Both the position numbers and the translations under genes were made by a program. Shown here one piece after another: positions 1 to 8,753 of a stretch of 64,000 nt of DNA; within the stretch, counting starts at the first letter, position 1, and the number at the start of each line of letters is the position of its first letter. Origin of the DNA: Deltaproteobacteria bacterium (GTDB lineage Bacteria; Myxococcota_A; Polyangia; Polyangiales; Polyangiaceae); the NCBI GenBank assembly GCA_016218915.1, contig JACRCQ010000022.1, forward strand, positions 248,001-312,000. Reading direction: 5' to 3'. The notes below the pieces were generated by a model that was not told the origin of the DNA, ran no database searches, and saw nothing but the letters and a program-made list of their open reading frames with translations.

Positions 1-441
1 TGCGGGCGCTTTCTGTCGCGCGCGGAGCTTCCGACGCGGGCTGAGGAGCTGATGCGCTCCCGGTACTGCGCGTATGTGCTGGCCGACATCGACTATGTCA
101 TGGAGACGCATGATCCAGCGACGTCGATGAATGCGGACCGGGCGAGCGCTGCCCGGTGGGCGAAAGAATCGGAGTTCAAGGGGCTGGAGATCGTGGCGAC
201 CGAGGGGGGAGAGGCAGACGACGACACCGGGGTGGTGGAGTTCAAGGCGCGCTACGTGCGGGACGGGGCGAGCTGTGTGCACCATGAGCGGTCGACGTTC
301 CGCAGGATGCGGGGGCGCTGGTTCTACGTGGACGGCGAGCAGGGGAGACCGACCCACGGGGCACGCACTGGGCCCAAGATCGGACGCAACGATCCTTGTC
401 CTTGTGGAAGCGGCAAAAAGCACAAGAAGTGCTGCGGCTGA
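1..441 (+). CDS. YchJ-like (UPF0225) SEC-C motif protein, 5' truncated by window edge
   Basis: The reading frame is open from base 1, so the true start lies upstream; 146 residues are visible. The first residues (CGRF, then [10 protein letters not shown]) match the typical YchJ opening, in which a first CPCGSG zinc motif precedes CGRF and a TAxxLMRSRYxAY segment follows. The C-terminus is a second SEC-C zinc motif, [17 protein letters not shown], at about residues 130-146. The family is cytoplasmic and functionally uncharacterised; SEC-C is a small zinc-binding module also found at the end of SecA. The internal ATG at base 52 is not the real start because homology extends upstream of it. Assignment to the family is firm; the role is unknown. 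Confidence 0.85.
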   Translation, partial: CGRFLSRAELPTRAEELMRSRYCAYVLADIDYVMETHDPATSMNADRASAARWAKESEFKGLEIVATEGGEADDDTGVVEFKARYVRDGASCVHHERSTFRRMRGRWFYVDGEQGRPTHGARTGPKIGRNDPCPCGSGKKHKKCCG

Positions 442-490
442 ACTCCGCCACAGCTTGCTTTCCCGTGGGCTTCATGCGATTGCCGCAAGC

Positions 491-2329
491 ATGAGTAGAA
501 ACCGCATTGCCCTTCTGGTGTCTGTGAGTGGAATTGCGCTTCTCGGGGCGGCTTGTGGAACTGGCGGCGTGGCCAATGCCGTCCGTCCCGCGGATCCCAC
601 CGCTGGCGGCGCGCTCGGCGAGGCAGCCTGTCGCGAAGGAGATACTCGCGTCGATCCCCTCGTAGTCGACTGGAAGCCCGAGCAGCGCGGCGACCTCGAA
701 GTCGCCATGAAGGAAGGCGTCGCGGTCGTGTCCTATAGCTGCAAGAAGGGCATCCAGGTCCTCAAGGACTGCAAGGTCGAGGGCAGCTACGGCTACATCG
801 GAATCACCAAGAAAGAGCAGATGGTGCGGCTCGAGAACTCGGACGAGATCGCGGCCAATCTTCCCACAGCAGGGATCGGCCTGGTCGGCAAGATCCAGGG
901 GGAGCTGGGTCGGGGCGCCACCATCGACGTAGCGATGATCACCGTAGGCAAGAAGCGAACCGTACCGATGGCGGTGACCAAGGACCAGCTCAAGGGCGAA
1001 TGCGAAGGGGCGACGCACTTCCTGCGGGGAGCGACCGTGGGAGCGTTCGTGATGGAGACTGGAACCAAGGCCAAGGTCAAGACCGTGGTCGAGGTGTTCG
1101 GCTCTGGCGTGTCCGCAGGGTCGGACAGCTCGAAGTCAACGCGCAACGCGGATGGAGACGCATCCGACTGCGCGAAGTCGTCGCCGGATGCCAAGTCGGC
1201 GCCAGGACAGTGCGGCGCGCCGGTTCGTCTGGAGCTGGTCGCGATCAAACCTGCGGCTGCGAAGGAAGCCGCGCCTCCGAAGGATCCGCCTCCGGCCGTA
1301 CCGGTCGCTGCAGATCCCGACTCCAACGAGGGCTGCCCCAAGGGGCTCGTGTTCGTGGGAGGCAAGTGCTCCGCGCCCAGCGCAGAAGCACCGTTCCAGT
1401 GCCACGAGGGCAACGCCAAGGAGTGCACGGAGCAGTGCGACAAGAACAACGCTCCGAGCTGCGGCATCCTGGCTGCGATGCACATCCGCGGCGCAGAGGG
1501 CGCGCCGCGCGACGACGCCAAGGCGGCGACGCTGCTCAAGAAGGCGTGCGACGGCGGGCACATCAAGAGCTGCTCGATCCTCGGGATGTTCACGGAGCAG
1601 GGGCGTGGCGTCGCCAAGGATCCTGGTGCTGCGGCGACGCTCTACGAGAAGGCGTGCAGCGAAGGTGAAGCAGGCGCATGCGGCGGACTCGGTGCGCTAC
1701 TGATGCGTGGAACCGGGGTTGCCAAGGACGAGGCAAAGGCGGCCACGGTCCTGGGCAAGGCGTGCGAGGGGGGAGACCCACGGGCCTGCGGCGATCTGGG
1801 CACGCTGACGATGGCGAGCGACGCGCAGGCTGCTGGACGGATCTTCCAGCGCGGATGCTCGGGCGGCGATCCAGTGAGCTGCAACGAGATTGGACGCATG
1901 CTGGAGACCGGCACGGGCGGCCAGGGCAAGAACGAGATGCTGGCGGGCATGCTCTACGAGCGCGGCTGCATGAGCACCATGTCGCGCGGCTACGGACCTC
2001 CAGAGGTCTGTACCTCGGCCGGGCGCTTGAAGATGATCGGCGGCGGAGGCGCGTTTGCGGGTATGTACCTGCAGCGAGCATGCACGTCCCGCGACTCGCT
2101 CGCCTGCGCGATCATGAAGGTCACCCAGAACTCCCCCGCGCCTGTCATGCCCGACATTCCGCAGCAGACCAAGTGGCGCACGGATTGCTCGCGCGGCGAC
2201 GGGCTCGCGTGCGCATCGCTCGGCATCGTCGAGCTCGCAGCCGGCATGCCCAACGGCAAGCAGGACCTCGAGCAGGGCTGCCGAATGATGAACAAGTGGG
2301 CCTGCGAAGTTAAGAAACTCGTCAAGTAG
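491..2329 (+). CDS. Sel1-repeat lipoprotein with an N-terminal module shared with the 50.3 kb gene
   Basis: The product has 612 residues. The ATG at 491 is chosen over upstream in-frame starts because it opens directly into a lipoprotein signal (hydrophobic stretch, then LLGAAC, lipid Cys about residue 22). Residues about 55-265 form a module whose landmarks (PLVVDW, GSYGYIG, KGECEGATH, VGAF) recur in the lipoprotein at 50281-51438. After an Ala/Pro linker, residues about 290-610 are Sel1-like helical repeats with regularly spaced Cys and the signature KKACDGGHIKSCSILGMF. Sel1 repeats are protein-interaction solenoids, and with a lipid anchor a periplasmic scaffold is plausible. The start has no strong Shine-Dalgarno. 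The real function is unknown. Confidence 0.85.
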   Translation: MSRNRIALLVSVSGIALLGAACGTGGVANAVRPADPTAGGALGEAACREGDTRVDPLVVDWKPEQRGDLEVAMKEGVAVVSYSCKKGIQVLKDCKVEGSYGYIGITKKEQMVRLENSDEIAANLPTAGIGLVGKIQGELGRGATIDVAMITVGKKRTVPMAVTKDQLKGECEGATHFLRGATVGAFVMETGTKAKVKTVVEVFGSGVSAGSDSSKSTRNADGDASDCAKSSPDAKSAPGQCGAPVRLELVAIKPAAAKEAAPPKDPPPAVPVAADPDSNEGCPKGLVFVGGKCSAPSAEAPFQCHEGNAKECTEQCDKNNAPSCGILAAMHIRGAEGAPRDDAKAATLLKKACDGGHIKSCSILGMFTEQGRGVAKDPGAAATLYEKACSEGEAGACGGLGALLMRGTGVAKDEAKAATVLGKACEGGDPRACGDLGTLTMASDAQAAGRIFQRGCSGGDPVSCNEIGRMLETGTGGQGKNEMLAGMLYERGCMSTMSRGYGPPEVCTSAGRLKMIGGGGAFAGMYLQRACTSRDSLACAIMKVTQNSPAPVMPDIPQQTKWRTDCSRGDGLACASLGIVELAAGMPNGKQDLEQGCRMMNKWACEVKKLVK

Positions 2330-2439
2330 CGCCCCCAGCTCACCCGTGCTGCGACAGTCCTCCGGACATGTCTCGACCCGCTCGTCCAACCTCGCAGGAG
2401 GCGATTGAGGTGCTGTCGCGGGCGTTGGGTTGACGCTGC

Positions 2440-3678
2440 CTACCGCGGAGTCGTGGTCTTGGTCTTGCAGCCGAACTGGATGTCGATCTTGCCGTTGCCG
2501 TCGGCCTGAATCACCTTGCAGGTGTCCTCGCACAGCTCGATCTGCTTGCCATCCGGCGAGTAGTGCCAGCCGTCTTTGCAGTTCGGTTCCGTGTTCTGCA
2601 GGACGTCCTGCGGCCCGCCACCGCCGGGCGTGAAGACCACGTTCACCTTGTCCGGGTCGAGCTTGCCGCCGTCCCCGGGATCCGGAACGTCGAATACGCA
2701 GGAGATGGCCTTGCTCGCAATGGCCTGCAGCGCGTCGCTCATCGCCTTGCCGAAGTCGGGCTGCGTGGTCATGTCGAGGTGGCAGTAGTTCGGACCGTTG
2801 TTGGTGCATCCCGCCGGCCCCGTGCCCCCCTGCTCGGCCATGGCGGACAAATCCGAGCGGAATTGCTCGCTGCCAGGCGATCCGATCACGAACGTGCGAA
2901 TGCCTTGTCCTGCTGCCGCGGCCGCATCGGTCACCAGCGGCGCGGTCGGCGTGGGAGTCGAGCCGTCTCCCTGGCAGTTCTTCGCCACAGTGGGCATCCC
3001 GTCCGTGATCAGCACCACGAACTTGTTGGAAGGGTCAGGCACGCTCGTGAAGCTCTGCACCGCGAACAGGTAGGCATCCTCGGTGGGCGTGGCGCCCTGG
3101 GGGCTCGTGCTCCCGAGGATCTGCTGAATCAGCTGCTTGTGCGCAGGGTCGAGCAGGGCGAAGGGGACGGCTGCCTGGTTGGAGAAGCACAGGTCGTTGC
3201 CACCCTTCACGTAGGGGAACAGGATTACGCCCACCCCCGTGGTCGCTGGGAGCGTGTCGATCGCGCTCTGCAGGGCGGTGCGGGTCAGCGCCCACTTGGA
3301 GCCGGGGTCGCCCGGGTAGCACCCCAATCCCGGCGGATCGCCTGGCTGGCAATTCATGGATCCGCTGATGTCAACGAGGAATTGCAGCCAGGTGGGCAGC
3401 AAGGAAGCCGTCGCGCTGCTGGTTGCGCAAGCCTCCACCGGCGCATCATCGGGCGTACCCGTCTCCAGGAAGAGCGTTCCCCCGCTACCGCCGTTGCCTG
3501 AGATGGTTCCGCCGGAGCCCGTGGCTCCGCCGCCCCCCGCTCCTGCGTGCGCCGAGCTTCCACCCCCACCGTGGAACAGCCCTTGTTCATCACTGCTCGA
3601 GCAGGCAATCGCCGCACCCACGAACCCTGCGAACAGTGCCGACACGAAGCCACACCGGATGTCGAGCTTGAGCGCCAT
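2440..3678 (-). CDS. von Willebrand factor A domain lipoprotein
   Basis: The product has 412 residues. The start is set by a strong GAGGAGG Shine-Dalgarno and by a signal peptide ending AAIAC (lipid Cys about 26). A Gly/Ser-rich linker (about 35-70) leads to a VWA domain. The MIDAS motif is visible as DISGS at about residues 103-107, followed later by a LITDGMP segment. The C-terminal part is Cys-rich and may be disulfide-bonded. VWA domains bind metal-dependent ligands, so surface adhesion or complex assembly is the likely role. The gene lies 23 bases downstream of the phosphatase gene and is probably the last member of a three-gene minus-strand operon starting at 6268. Confidence 0.9.
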   Translation of the reverse strand: MALKLDIRCGFVSALFAGFVGAAIACSSSDEQGLFHGGGGSSAHAGAGGGGATGSGGTISGNGGSGGTLFLETGTPDDAPVEACATSSATASLLPTWLQFLVDISGSMNCQPGDPPGLGCYPGDPGSKWALTRTALQSAIDTLPATTGVGVILFPYVKGGNDLCFSNQAAVPFALLDPAHKQLIQQILGSTSPQGATPTEDAYLFAVQSFTSVPDPSNKFVVLITDGMPTVAKNCQGDGSTPTPTAPLVTDAAAAAGQGIRTFVIGSPGSEQFRSDLSAMAEQGGTGPAGCTNNGPNYCHLDMTTQPDFGKAMSDALQAIASKAISCVFDVPDPGDGGKLDPDKVNVVFTPGGGGPQDVLQNTEPNCKDGWHYSPDGKQIELCEDTCKVIQADGNGKIDIQFGCKTKTTTPR

Positions 3679-3701
3679 GGCTTCCTCCTCGAGCTTCGAC
3701 T

Positions 3702-4238
3702 TCAGGGTACACGCTTTGTTGCGCGCACGACAAGGGACCCGGAGTGGACATGCTTTTGCACCCACCCGAGCACCTCGTCGAGCGTGAGCAGCTCCGATTC
3801 CGCCTCGTACGGATTCCTCCTGACGCCTTCAACGTCCACCACCATGCCCGGTGCCTGCTCGATCGACACTCCCCTGGCTGCCACCAGCCACGCTGCGAGC
3901 ACGTGCCCGGTTCTTCCGCTGCCCGCCCAGCAGTGCGCGACCACTGGCTCCTGCGCTGCGTCCGATGCAACAAAGAAGGGCAGAATCTCGCCGATCAGCT
4001 GCTGCTCCTCTGCGTACTGGAAGTCGCCGATCGGCGCGTGCAGCACCCTGGATGGGCTGAAGGCGCGTCGGTATTCGGCCACGAGGTCGTCTTCATCCGG
4101 CAGCAGGCAGCAGACGCGACGAATCCCCTGGCTCTTCATGAACGCGACCCAAGGCTCCAGGCCGCCGATGACATGGGGGCGCTCGGAGCCGAATACGATG
4201 TTCTCGCCGCTGGCGGCTGGCCCGAAGTTGAACGGCAT
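3702..4238 (-). CDS. Dual-specificity / tyrosine-type protein phosphatase
   Basis: The product has 178 residues, with no signal or membrane segment, so it is cytoplasmic. The catalytic P-loop is HCWAGSGRTG at about residues 102-111, giving the CX5R signature with nucleophile Cys103 and Arg109. Asp72 in the GDF segment is a candidate general acid. The size matches small DSP/PTP-like phosphatases that hydrolyse phosphotyrosine or phosphoserine/threonine. The start was chosen for a GGAG-type ribosome site just upstream; longer in-frame extensions lack family similarity. It sits between the FG-GAP lipoprotein gene (35 bases upstream) and the VWA lipoprotein gene (23 bases downstream). Its substrate is unknown; the three Ser/Thr kinases in this window are possible but unproven counterparts. 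Confidence 0.85.
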   Translation of the reverse strand: MPFNFGPAASGENIVFGSERPHVIGGLEPWVAFMKSQGIRRVCCLLPDEDDLVAEYRRAFSPSRVLHAPIGDFQYAEEQQLIGEILPFFVASDAAQEPVVAHCWAGSGRTGHVLAAWLVAARGVSIEQAPGMVVDVEGVRRNPYEAESELLTLDEVLGWVQKHVHSGSLVVRATKRVP

Positions 4239-4273
4239 GCGTGAGATCTCCGATGCACGGGACGCGCAACGCG

Positions 4274-6268
4274 TTACTGATAGGTAACGGTGCTGTCGCC
4301 CTCGCGAATGAGCACGTTGTAGTTGGCGCGCACGGGCGCGTACCTGGTGATGGTCGCCTTGGAATCCGGCCATCGGACCTCGATCTCGTCCACGTCGCAC
4401 ACGGCCCCGAGGCCGAAGGTCAACACGAAGTCGGCCTGCACGTTGCCGATCCCCTGCCCCCCTTTGACCTCCTGCGTCTGCGTCCTGCCGCCTGCGGTCA
4501 CCCGCACGCGCGCGCCGATCCCCGCGACGTTCGAGAAGCCGGCGCCCTTGCCCTGGAGCCGGACCCGGATGAAGTTGGAATCCTGGCCGATGTTGTTTCG
4601 GAACAGACGCACCTCGTACTTGCCCTGCAAGGTGCCCACCAGCAGATCGAGATCGCCGTCGTTGTCGAAGTCGATGAAGTCCACGCCGCGCGCCTGCGGC
4701 ACGTATCCTTCCGAGGTCTTGTAGGCAATGCCGGCCTTGCCCGCGAGCTCCTCGAACTTGCCCTCGGAGGTCTGGTGCCAGAGCCACGAGCGACTGCCGG
4801 GGTAGACCGTGGAGGCGACGTACAAATCGGATCGACCGTCGAGATCCACATCGACGAAGATCGGGATGTTGTCGCCGTGATTCCAGTAGTAGCCGGTCTC
4901 CGTGCGCTCGAGCCCGGTCTTGTCATTGCCCGGGCGCGAAAACTTGGTGCCGTTGCCGGGATTGACGATGAGCTCGGTGGGATCCGATGACGAGCCGACG
5001 TCGCCGTGCACGACCGTGGCAAAGACCACATCCTGGTCGCCGTCCGCATCGAAGTCTCCGCAGGTCACGCCGAAGTTGTTGCCGCCGAGCCCCCAGGGCT
5101 GATCGGTCAGCCCCGGGATCCAACCGCGGAAGTAGGGGTTGCCGAACGAGTTGCAGGGCACTTCCGGCGCCGGGGGAGCTGGATTGCAGGTGCCCTTCAC
5201 CGCGCAATAGCAGCGGTAGGACTGGTCGTCGGAGTAGTCCTCCCGATCGTCGTGATCCAGCCCGAGGTCGTGAGCGACGTTGACGAACTTGGTGCCGTCG
5301 TTGCGCCAGACCTGGTTCTCCTGACGTCCGTAGCTCGCGAGCAGCACGTCCTGATCCCCGTCGTTGTCGAGGTCGCACGCGGTCATGCCGAACGTTCTGC
5401 GGAAGCTCGTGCCTTCCTCGTCGGTCCCGTCGACCGTGGGAAGGCCAACCGACTCGGTCACGTTGCTGAAGGTACCGTCGCCCTTGCCCTTGAACAGACG
5501 AGGGCCGATGTTCCAGTTCCATCCGGGCGCTTCGAACCAGTGCGCCATGCCGGCCGGCCAGAAGTCGAGAATGCCGTCGCGGTCCGCATCCAGGAGCACC
5601 GCGCTGGTGGCTGGATAACCCTCGGCGTCGATGTCGCTCTGCGCCGCGAGCTTGAACTGTGCCTTGCCGTCGTTCAGGAACGCGGCGCACGGATCCAGCA
5701 TCTCGGTGTTGGTCGTGAAGTCCGAAGGACACGTGATCACGTCGATCGCGCCGTCGTTGTTCAAATCGCCCAACATCGCGATGCTCGCACCGCGATCCTG
5801 CGTACCCTCGCGGGTCGTGAGCAGCCCGCCCTGCTCGGGCACATCCACGAACACGCGTGCCTTGCCCGTGGGATCGGCCGGATCAGGCCGGTTCATCATG
5901 AGGAAACGCACGCGCTTGCCATCCACCAACCCCCGGCTGGATTCCCCGCGCAAAGCGATCAGGTCCGGATAGCCATCGCCGTCGAAGTCCGCGCTGACCA
6001 CGCACGTGCCCGCGGGCTCGAGCGTGCCCGTGGCAGACAGCCCGACCTGCTTGGTGATCTCCTTGAACCACGGGAATGGGGGTGCAGACGGGCTCTTGCA
6101 GATCCGCGGTGGCAGCTCGGGTCCTGCCTCGGCTTCTACCTCGACTTCAGCGTCGGATTGCGGCTCGGACTGCGCCGGGCCATCACTGGACGAGCCGCAC
6201 GCTCCGATCAGGCCGACGGCAGCCAGCCAGCCGATTCCTGCGATGCAGAGTGTCGAGCTTGTCTTCAC
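4274..6268 (-). CDS. FG-GAP/VCBS repeat lipoprotein with C-terminal ASPIC/UnbV domain
   Basis: The product has 664 residues. The start is a GTG preceded by GGAGGAAC, and the signal peptide ends LIGAC (lipid Cys about 24). An acidic linker follows. At least seven FG-GAP-type calcium-binding loops are visible, for example DFDGDGYPDL, LNNDGAIDV, LDNDGDQDV, DFDADGDQDV and DFDNDGDLDL, which suggests a seven-bladed beta-propeller. The last about 90 residues have ASPIC/UnbV features: an NFIRVRL opening, GIGARV, and a WPDSK segment near the end. Such proteins are secreted or surface exposed and usually bind carbohydrate or protein partners. This is the probable first gene of the operon continuing into the phosphatase and VWA genes. 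A 28-unit heptamer array ends, on this gene's strand, about 107 bases upstream of its start. Confidence 0.9.
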   Translation of the reverse strand: MKTSSTLCIAGIGWLAAVGLIGACGSSSDGPAQSEPQSDAEVEVEAEAGPELPPRICKSPSAPPFPWFKEITKQVGLSATGTLEPAGTCVVSADFDGDGYPDLIALRGESSRGLVDGKRVRFLMMNRPDPADPTGKARVFVDVPEQGGLLTTREGTQDRGASIAMLGDLNNDGAIDVITCPSDFTTNTEMLDPCAAFLNDGKAQFKLAAQSDIDAEGYPATSAVLLDADRDGILDFWPAGMAHWFEAPGWNWNIGPRLFKGKGDGTFSNVTESVGLPTVDGTDEEGTSFRRTFGMTACDLDNDGDQDVLLASYGRQENQVWRNDGTKFVNVAHDLGLDHDDREDYSDDQSYRCYCAVKGTCNPAPPAPEVPCNSFGNPYFRGWIPGLTDQPWGLGGNNFGVTCGDFDADGDQDVVFATVVHGDVGSSSDPTELIVNPGNGTKFSRPGNDKTGLERTETGYYWNHGDNIPIFVDVDLDGRSDLYVASTVYPGSRSWLWHQTSEGKFEELAGKAGIAYKTSEGYVPQARGVDFIDFDNDGDLDLLVGTLQGKYEVRLFRNNIGQDSNFIRVRLQGKGAGFSNVAGIGARVRVTAGGRTQTQEVKGGQGIGNVQADFVLTFGLGAVCDVDEIEVRWPDSKATITRYAPVRANYNVLIREGDSTVTYQ

Positions 6269-6374
6269 GGCCAGTTCCTCCAGCAGGGGGATTGTCGATG
6301 GTATCCTGTTCGACGCCCTTGCGGGAACTAGCAACATGGAACACGGGAACTGGAATGCGAACACAGAATGGAAG

Positions 6375-6570
6375 AGGGCCGAGGGCCGAGGGCCAAGGGC
6401 CAAGGGCCAAGGGCCAAGGGCCAAGGGCCAAGGGCCAAGGGCCAAGGGCCAAGGGCCAAGGGCCAAGGGCCAAGGGCCGAGGGCCAAGGGCCAAGGGCCA
6501 AGGGCCAAGGGCCGAGGGCCAAGGGCCAAGGGCCAAGGGCCAAGGGCCGAGGGCCAAGGGCCGAGGGCCA
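6375..6570. repeat. Heptanucleotide tandem array, 28 copies of AGGGCCR
   Basis: Twenty-eight uninterrupted 7-base units follow each other exactly. The last base of the unit is G in units 1, 2, 15, 20, 25 and 27 and A in the other 22. The array ends abruptly into AGGGTTG at 6571. Because 7 is not a multiple of 3 and the unit has no stop in any frame, the array creates spurious open frames of GPRAKGQ or LALGPWP type on both strands. It lies between the start of the FG-GAP lipoprotein gene (6268) and the stop of the membrane protein gene (6631). Confidence 0.98.
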
Positions 6571-6630
6571 AGGGTTGAGGGAGGGCAGAGGGTTGGCCTC
6601 GCGCGAATCTCCGTGCTGTCAGCTTTGCGG

Positions 6631-7104
6631 CTATCGATTCTGGGCAAACGCTGCCTTGACCGTGGGTCGGCTGAGCACGATCAGGCTGAAGACGCCCAGC
6701 GCAGTCCCGAGGGGGAAATTGAGGCACGACAAGGCTGCGGCGACCATGCAGAGCGTGGGACGGCGCCGTGAAGCGAGGCACACTCCCGCATAGATCGTGA
6801 GCGTGCCCTTGGCGGCCGCAAACAGCATCACCAGCGCTCCGATGGCAAGGAACAGGATGCCGCCCGCAAGCAGCGCGTTGGGCTCCGGGGAGGAGTGCCG
6901 ATCCGCGATCATGGCAACGCCGATGACGACGTAGATCAGGAAGAACGCCCCTGCGAAGAGCAACAACCCACCGTAGATGTAGTGGAGAATCGAAAGGGTC
7001 CTGAGATGGGATTCGTCGTCGTAGGTCAGGACGGGTCCGGTCTGGGGTGCGTACGGGGCTGCCTGCATCCGAACGCGTATAACCCGGTCGTCATCGGGTG
7101 TCAT
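6631..7104 (-). CDS. Small integral membrane protein of unknown function
   Basis: The product has 157 residues. A soluble N-terminus of about 33 residues is followed by three to four hydrophobic segments at about residues 38-66, 78-97, 100-112 and 117-145, so an inner-membrane location is likely. The last residues are basic. I do not recognise a named family; the arrangement resembles short uncharacterised membrane proteins common in myxobacteria. The ATG at 7104 has no convincing Shine-Dalgarno, and the ATG 12 codons further in is an alternative. The stop is followed about 60 bases later by the heptanucleotide array. Confidence 0.7.
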   Translation of the reverse strand: MTPDDDRVIRVRMQAAPYAPQTGPVLTYDDESHLRTLSILHYIYGGLLLFAGAFFLIYVVIGVAMIADRHSSPEPNALLAGGILFLAIGALVMLFAAAKGTLTIYAGVCLASRRRPTLCMVAAALSCLNFPLGTALGVFSLIVLSRPTVKAAFAQNR

Positions 7105-7179
7105 CCGGATGACCGCGCGGAGATGCGGACGTAGCTCGGGGCTGCTGCAAAGTGAATCTCGACGTCCGGTCTGCCCTGG

Positions 7180-7200
7180 AGCCTGCAGCCTGGAGCCTGC
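7180..7200. repeat. Short heptamer repeat, three AGCCTGN units
   Basis: Three exact 7-base units (AGCCTGC, AGCCTGG, AGCCTGC) run from 7180 to 7200, followed by a partial AGC. The block lies about 24 bases beyond the stop codon of the minus-strand lipoprotein gene ending at 7224. The same unit, or its complement NCAGGCT, recurs at 23036, 49619 and 49705. Confidence 0.75.
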
Positions 7201-7223
7201 AGCGCTTGTGCACCAGGTTCCCG

Positions 7224-7940
7224 CTACTTGCCGATGGGAATGATGACGGGTCCGGTCGACGGCAGCTGGAAGTCGACGATCACTTGACGCGACGGAGGCG
7301 GTGTCGAGCCTCCCATCGGATCAAAGGCCTGGTCCCACACCGGGATGGTGAGCCGGTACTTGCCCGCAGGGGCCACGTGGGGGAAGTGGCAAGGGCACGA
7401 CTGAACCGTATCAAACGTGTATTCCAGCCCGGGCCAGTCCTTCTGCTGCTGGTCGCCACCGTTGACCGCCAGGGCTTCATCCATGCACTGCCCGCACATC
7501 ATGCAGCCGCCACCATCCGCGACTTCATTGCAGTCGCTCGTGCAATCCCCTGACATGGTCACCGAGCCCTTGTAGCCATTCGCGCACGACATGACCGCGA
7601 ACTCGAGCGAGCACGACTGGTGCAGCCAGACCGTGGAGGTCGACCCGTTCTTGAAAAGGAAGCTCACCGGATAGGGCCCCGGTGTACTCGACGGGACCTT
7701 GCATTCGCCGGTCATCCCGCCGCTTCCCCCCATGCCTGACGCGCCAGCGCTGCCAGCCACGCCGCCGCTGCCCGCAGCTCCGCCTGTGCCGCCGCTGCCC
7801 CCTACGTTGCTGCCTCCAGTCCCACCTGCGCCCGCCGCACCGGCACTGGCTCCGTTGCCGCCCCCCTCGTTGACCGTGCCGCCGCAGGAGAGGATCAACG
7901 CCGCGAGTCCCAGATAACCATAAGCCTTTCGAAGAATCAT
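7224..7940 (-). CDS. Gly-rich-linker lipoprotein with Cys-rich C-terminal domain
   Basis: The product has 238 residues. A strong GAGGAGG ribosome site fixes the ATG, and the signal peptide ends LILSC (lipid Cys about 19). Residues about 25-70 are a Gly/Ala/Ser linker with GGTGG-type repeats. The remaining about 165 residues are a compact domain with several Cys, including a CMMCGQC cluster, and a segment ending in a PVWDQAF motif. I do not recognise the domain family. The lipid anchor and linker imply display in the periplasm or on the cell surface. The transcription unit appears to be a single gene. Confidence 0.82.
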   Translation of the reverse strand: MILRKAYGYLGLAALILSCGGTVNEGGGNGASAGAAGAGGTGGSNVGGSGGTGGAAGSGGVAGSAGASGMGGSGGMTGECKVPSSTPGPYPVSFLFKNGSTSTVWLHQSCSLEFAVMSCANGYKGSVTMSGDCTSDCNEVADGGGCMMCGQCMDEALAVNGGDQQQKDWPGLEYTFDTVQSCPCHFPHVAPAGKYRLTIPVWDQAFDPMGGSTPPPSRQVIVDFQLPSTGPVIIPIGK

Positions 7941-8102
7941 GCTGCCTCCTCGCACTCGATCTGCCATGAACCCGGCTCGTTCGCCAGACATTCGCGCGCT
8001 ACGGGGCTGCCCGCGTTCGCCTGCGGAACGAATCCGGCCCTCGGTTGTCCAATCTCGACAATGGATCGATCTTGCACCCAGCCCGCGCGACTCCCTGGAT
8101 GG

Positions 8103-8567
8103 ATGCGAAGCACGACCACCGTCGACCTGCTGGTAGCCACGTATATGCTGACCGCCCTGCTCGCATTCTGTGCCCCGCCATGGTCCTGGGCCTGGCTCGG
8201 CGCCCCCGAGTCGCAGGCGTTGATCTTCGCCGACGCCACGCGGACCGAAGTGCCAGCGCCTGTGCCGCCCCCGCTCCCCGGACAGGAAGCGACGCGGACA
8301 TGTGCGAACGGCGAGCCGGGCCCGTGCGATTCCGTCGAGCTGCGAGAGCATGCGAATGCGACGAGCCCTGAGCCACTTCCCTCTGCTGGCGCGCTGCTTC
8401 CCGCGGCGGCGCGGGTCGACCCTGTGTCCGGAGATCCTGCGAAGCGCGCTCGCGCCGCGCATCGCTGCACGTGCGCCGCGCTCGATCCGGCTTGTGGATG
8501 TCTTCCCACCGCCACCCCATGCATCGGAGCGGACGCAGACGCCGGCATGCCCTGCCGCTACTTCTGA
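8103..8567 (+). CDS. Possible small membrane-anchored Cys-containing protein
   Basis: The frame from the ATG at 8103 gives 154 residues. Residues about 7-27 are hydrophobic and could be a signal or membrane anchor. A Pro/Ala-rich middle follows, then a C-terminal part with seven Cys in about 25 residues (CTCAALDPACGCLP and beyond). Third codon positions are strongly G/C, like the accepted genes nearby, and no other gene covers this stretch. There is only a weak GGATGG upstream and I recognise no family. It could be a genuine small secreted protein or a chance frame in GC-rich DNA. If it is false, 7941-8753 is an 813-base region with no gene I can support. Confidence 0.45.
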   Translation: MRSTTTVDLLVATYMLTALLAFCAPPWSWAWLGAPESQALIFADATRTEVPAPVPPPLPGQEATRTCANGEPGPCDSVELREHANATSPEPLPSAGALLPAAARVDPVSGDPAKRARAAHRCTCAALDPACGCLPTATPCIGADADAGMPCRYF

Positions 8568-8753
8568 ATCCCCCGGGCGCGCCAGGAGCTCCGCGAGCAT
8601 GGATGCTCCAGTGAGAGCCTTGACCTTCCGGTGCCCTGCACCAAGTCCTTGGAGGGGCTATTCAACGCAGTGATTGGGGGCTCTGTGCGATGCGACCGTG
8701 CATCGGGCAAAGGGCACGGGTCCGACATTGTTCGGGCGAGGGGGGGCTGCGCG

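Noticed and set aside
131..490. N-terminal extension of the Sel1 lipoprotein from base 131
   Set aside because: It runs through the YchJ-like gene in another frame and is Arg/Gly-rich, whereas the ATG at 491 gives a clear lipoprotein signal.
5006..6331. 441-residue plus-strand frame opposite the FG-GAP gene
   Set aside because: It is the reverse-complement shadow of the well supported FG-GAP gene, with no matching motif.
6328..6781. Open frames of GPRAKGQ and LALGPWP peptides on both strands over the heptamer array
   Set aside because: A 7-base unit without stops is open in all six frames; the peptides are an artefact of the repeat.
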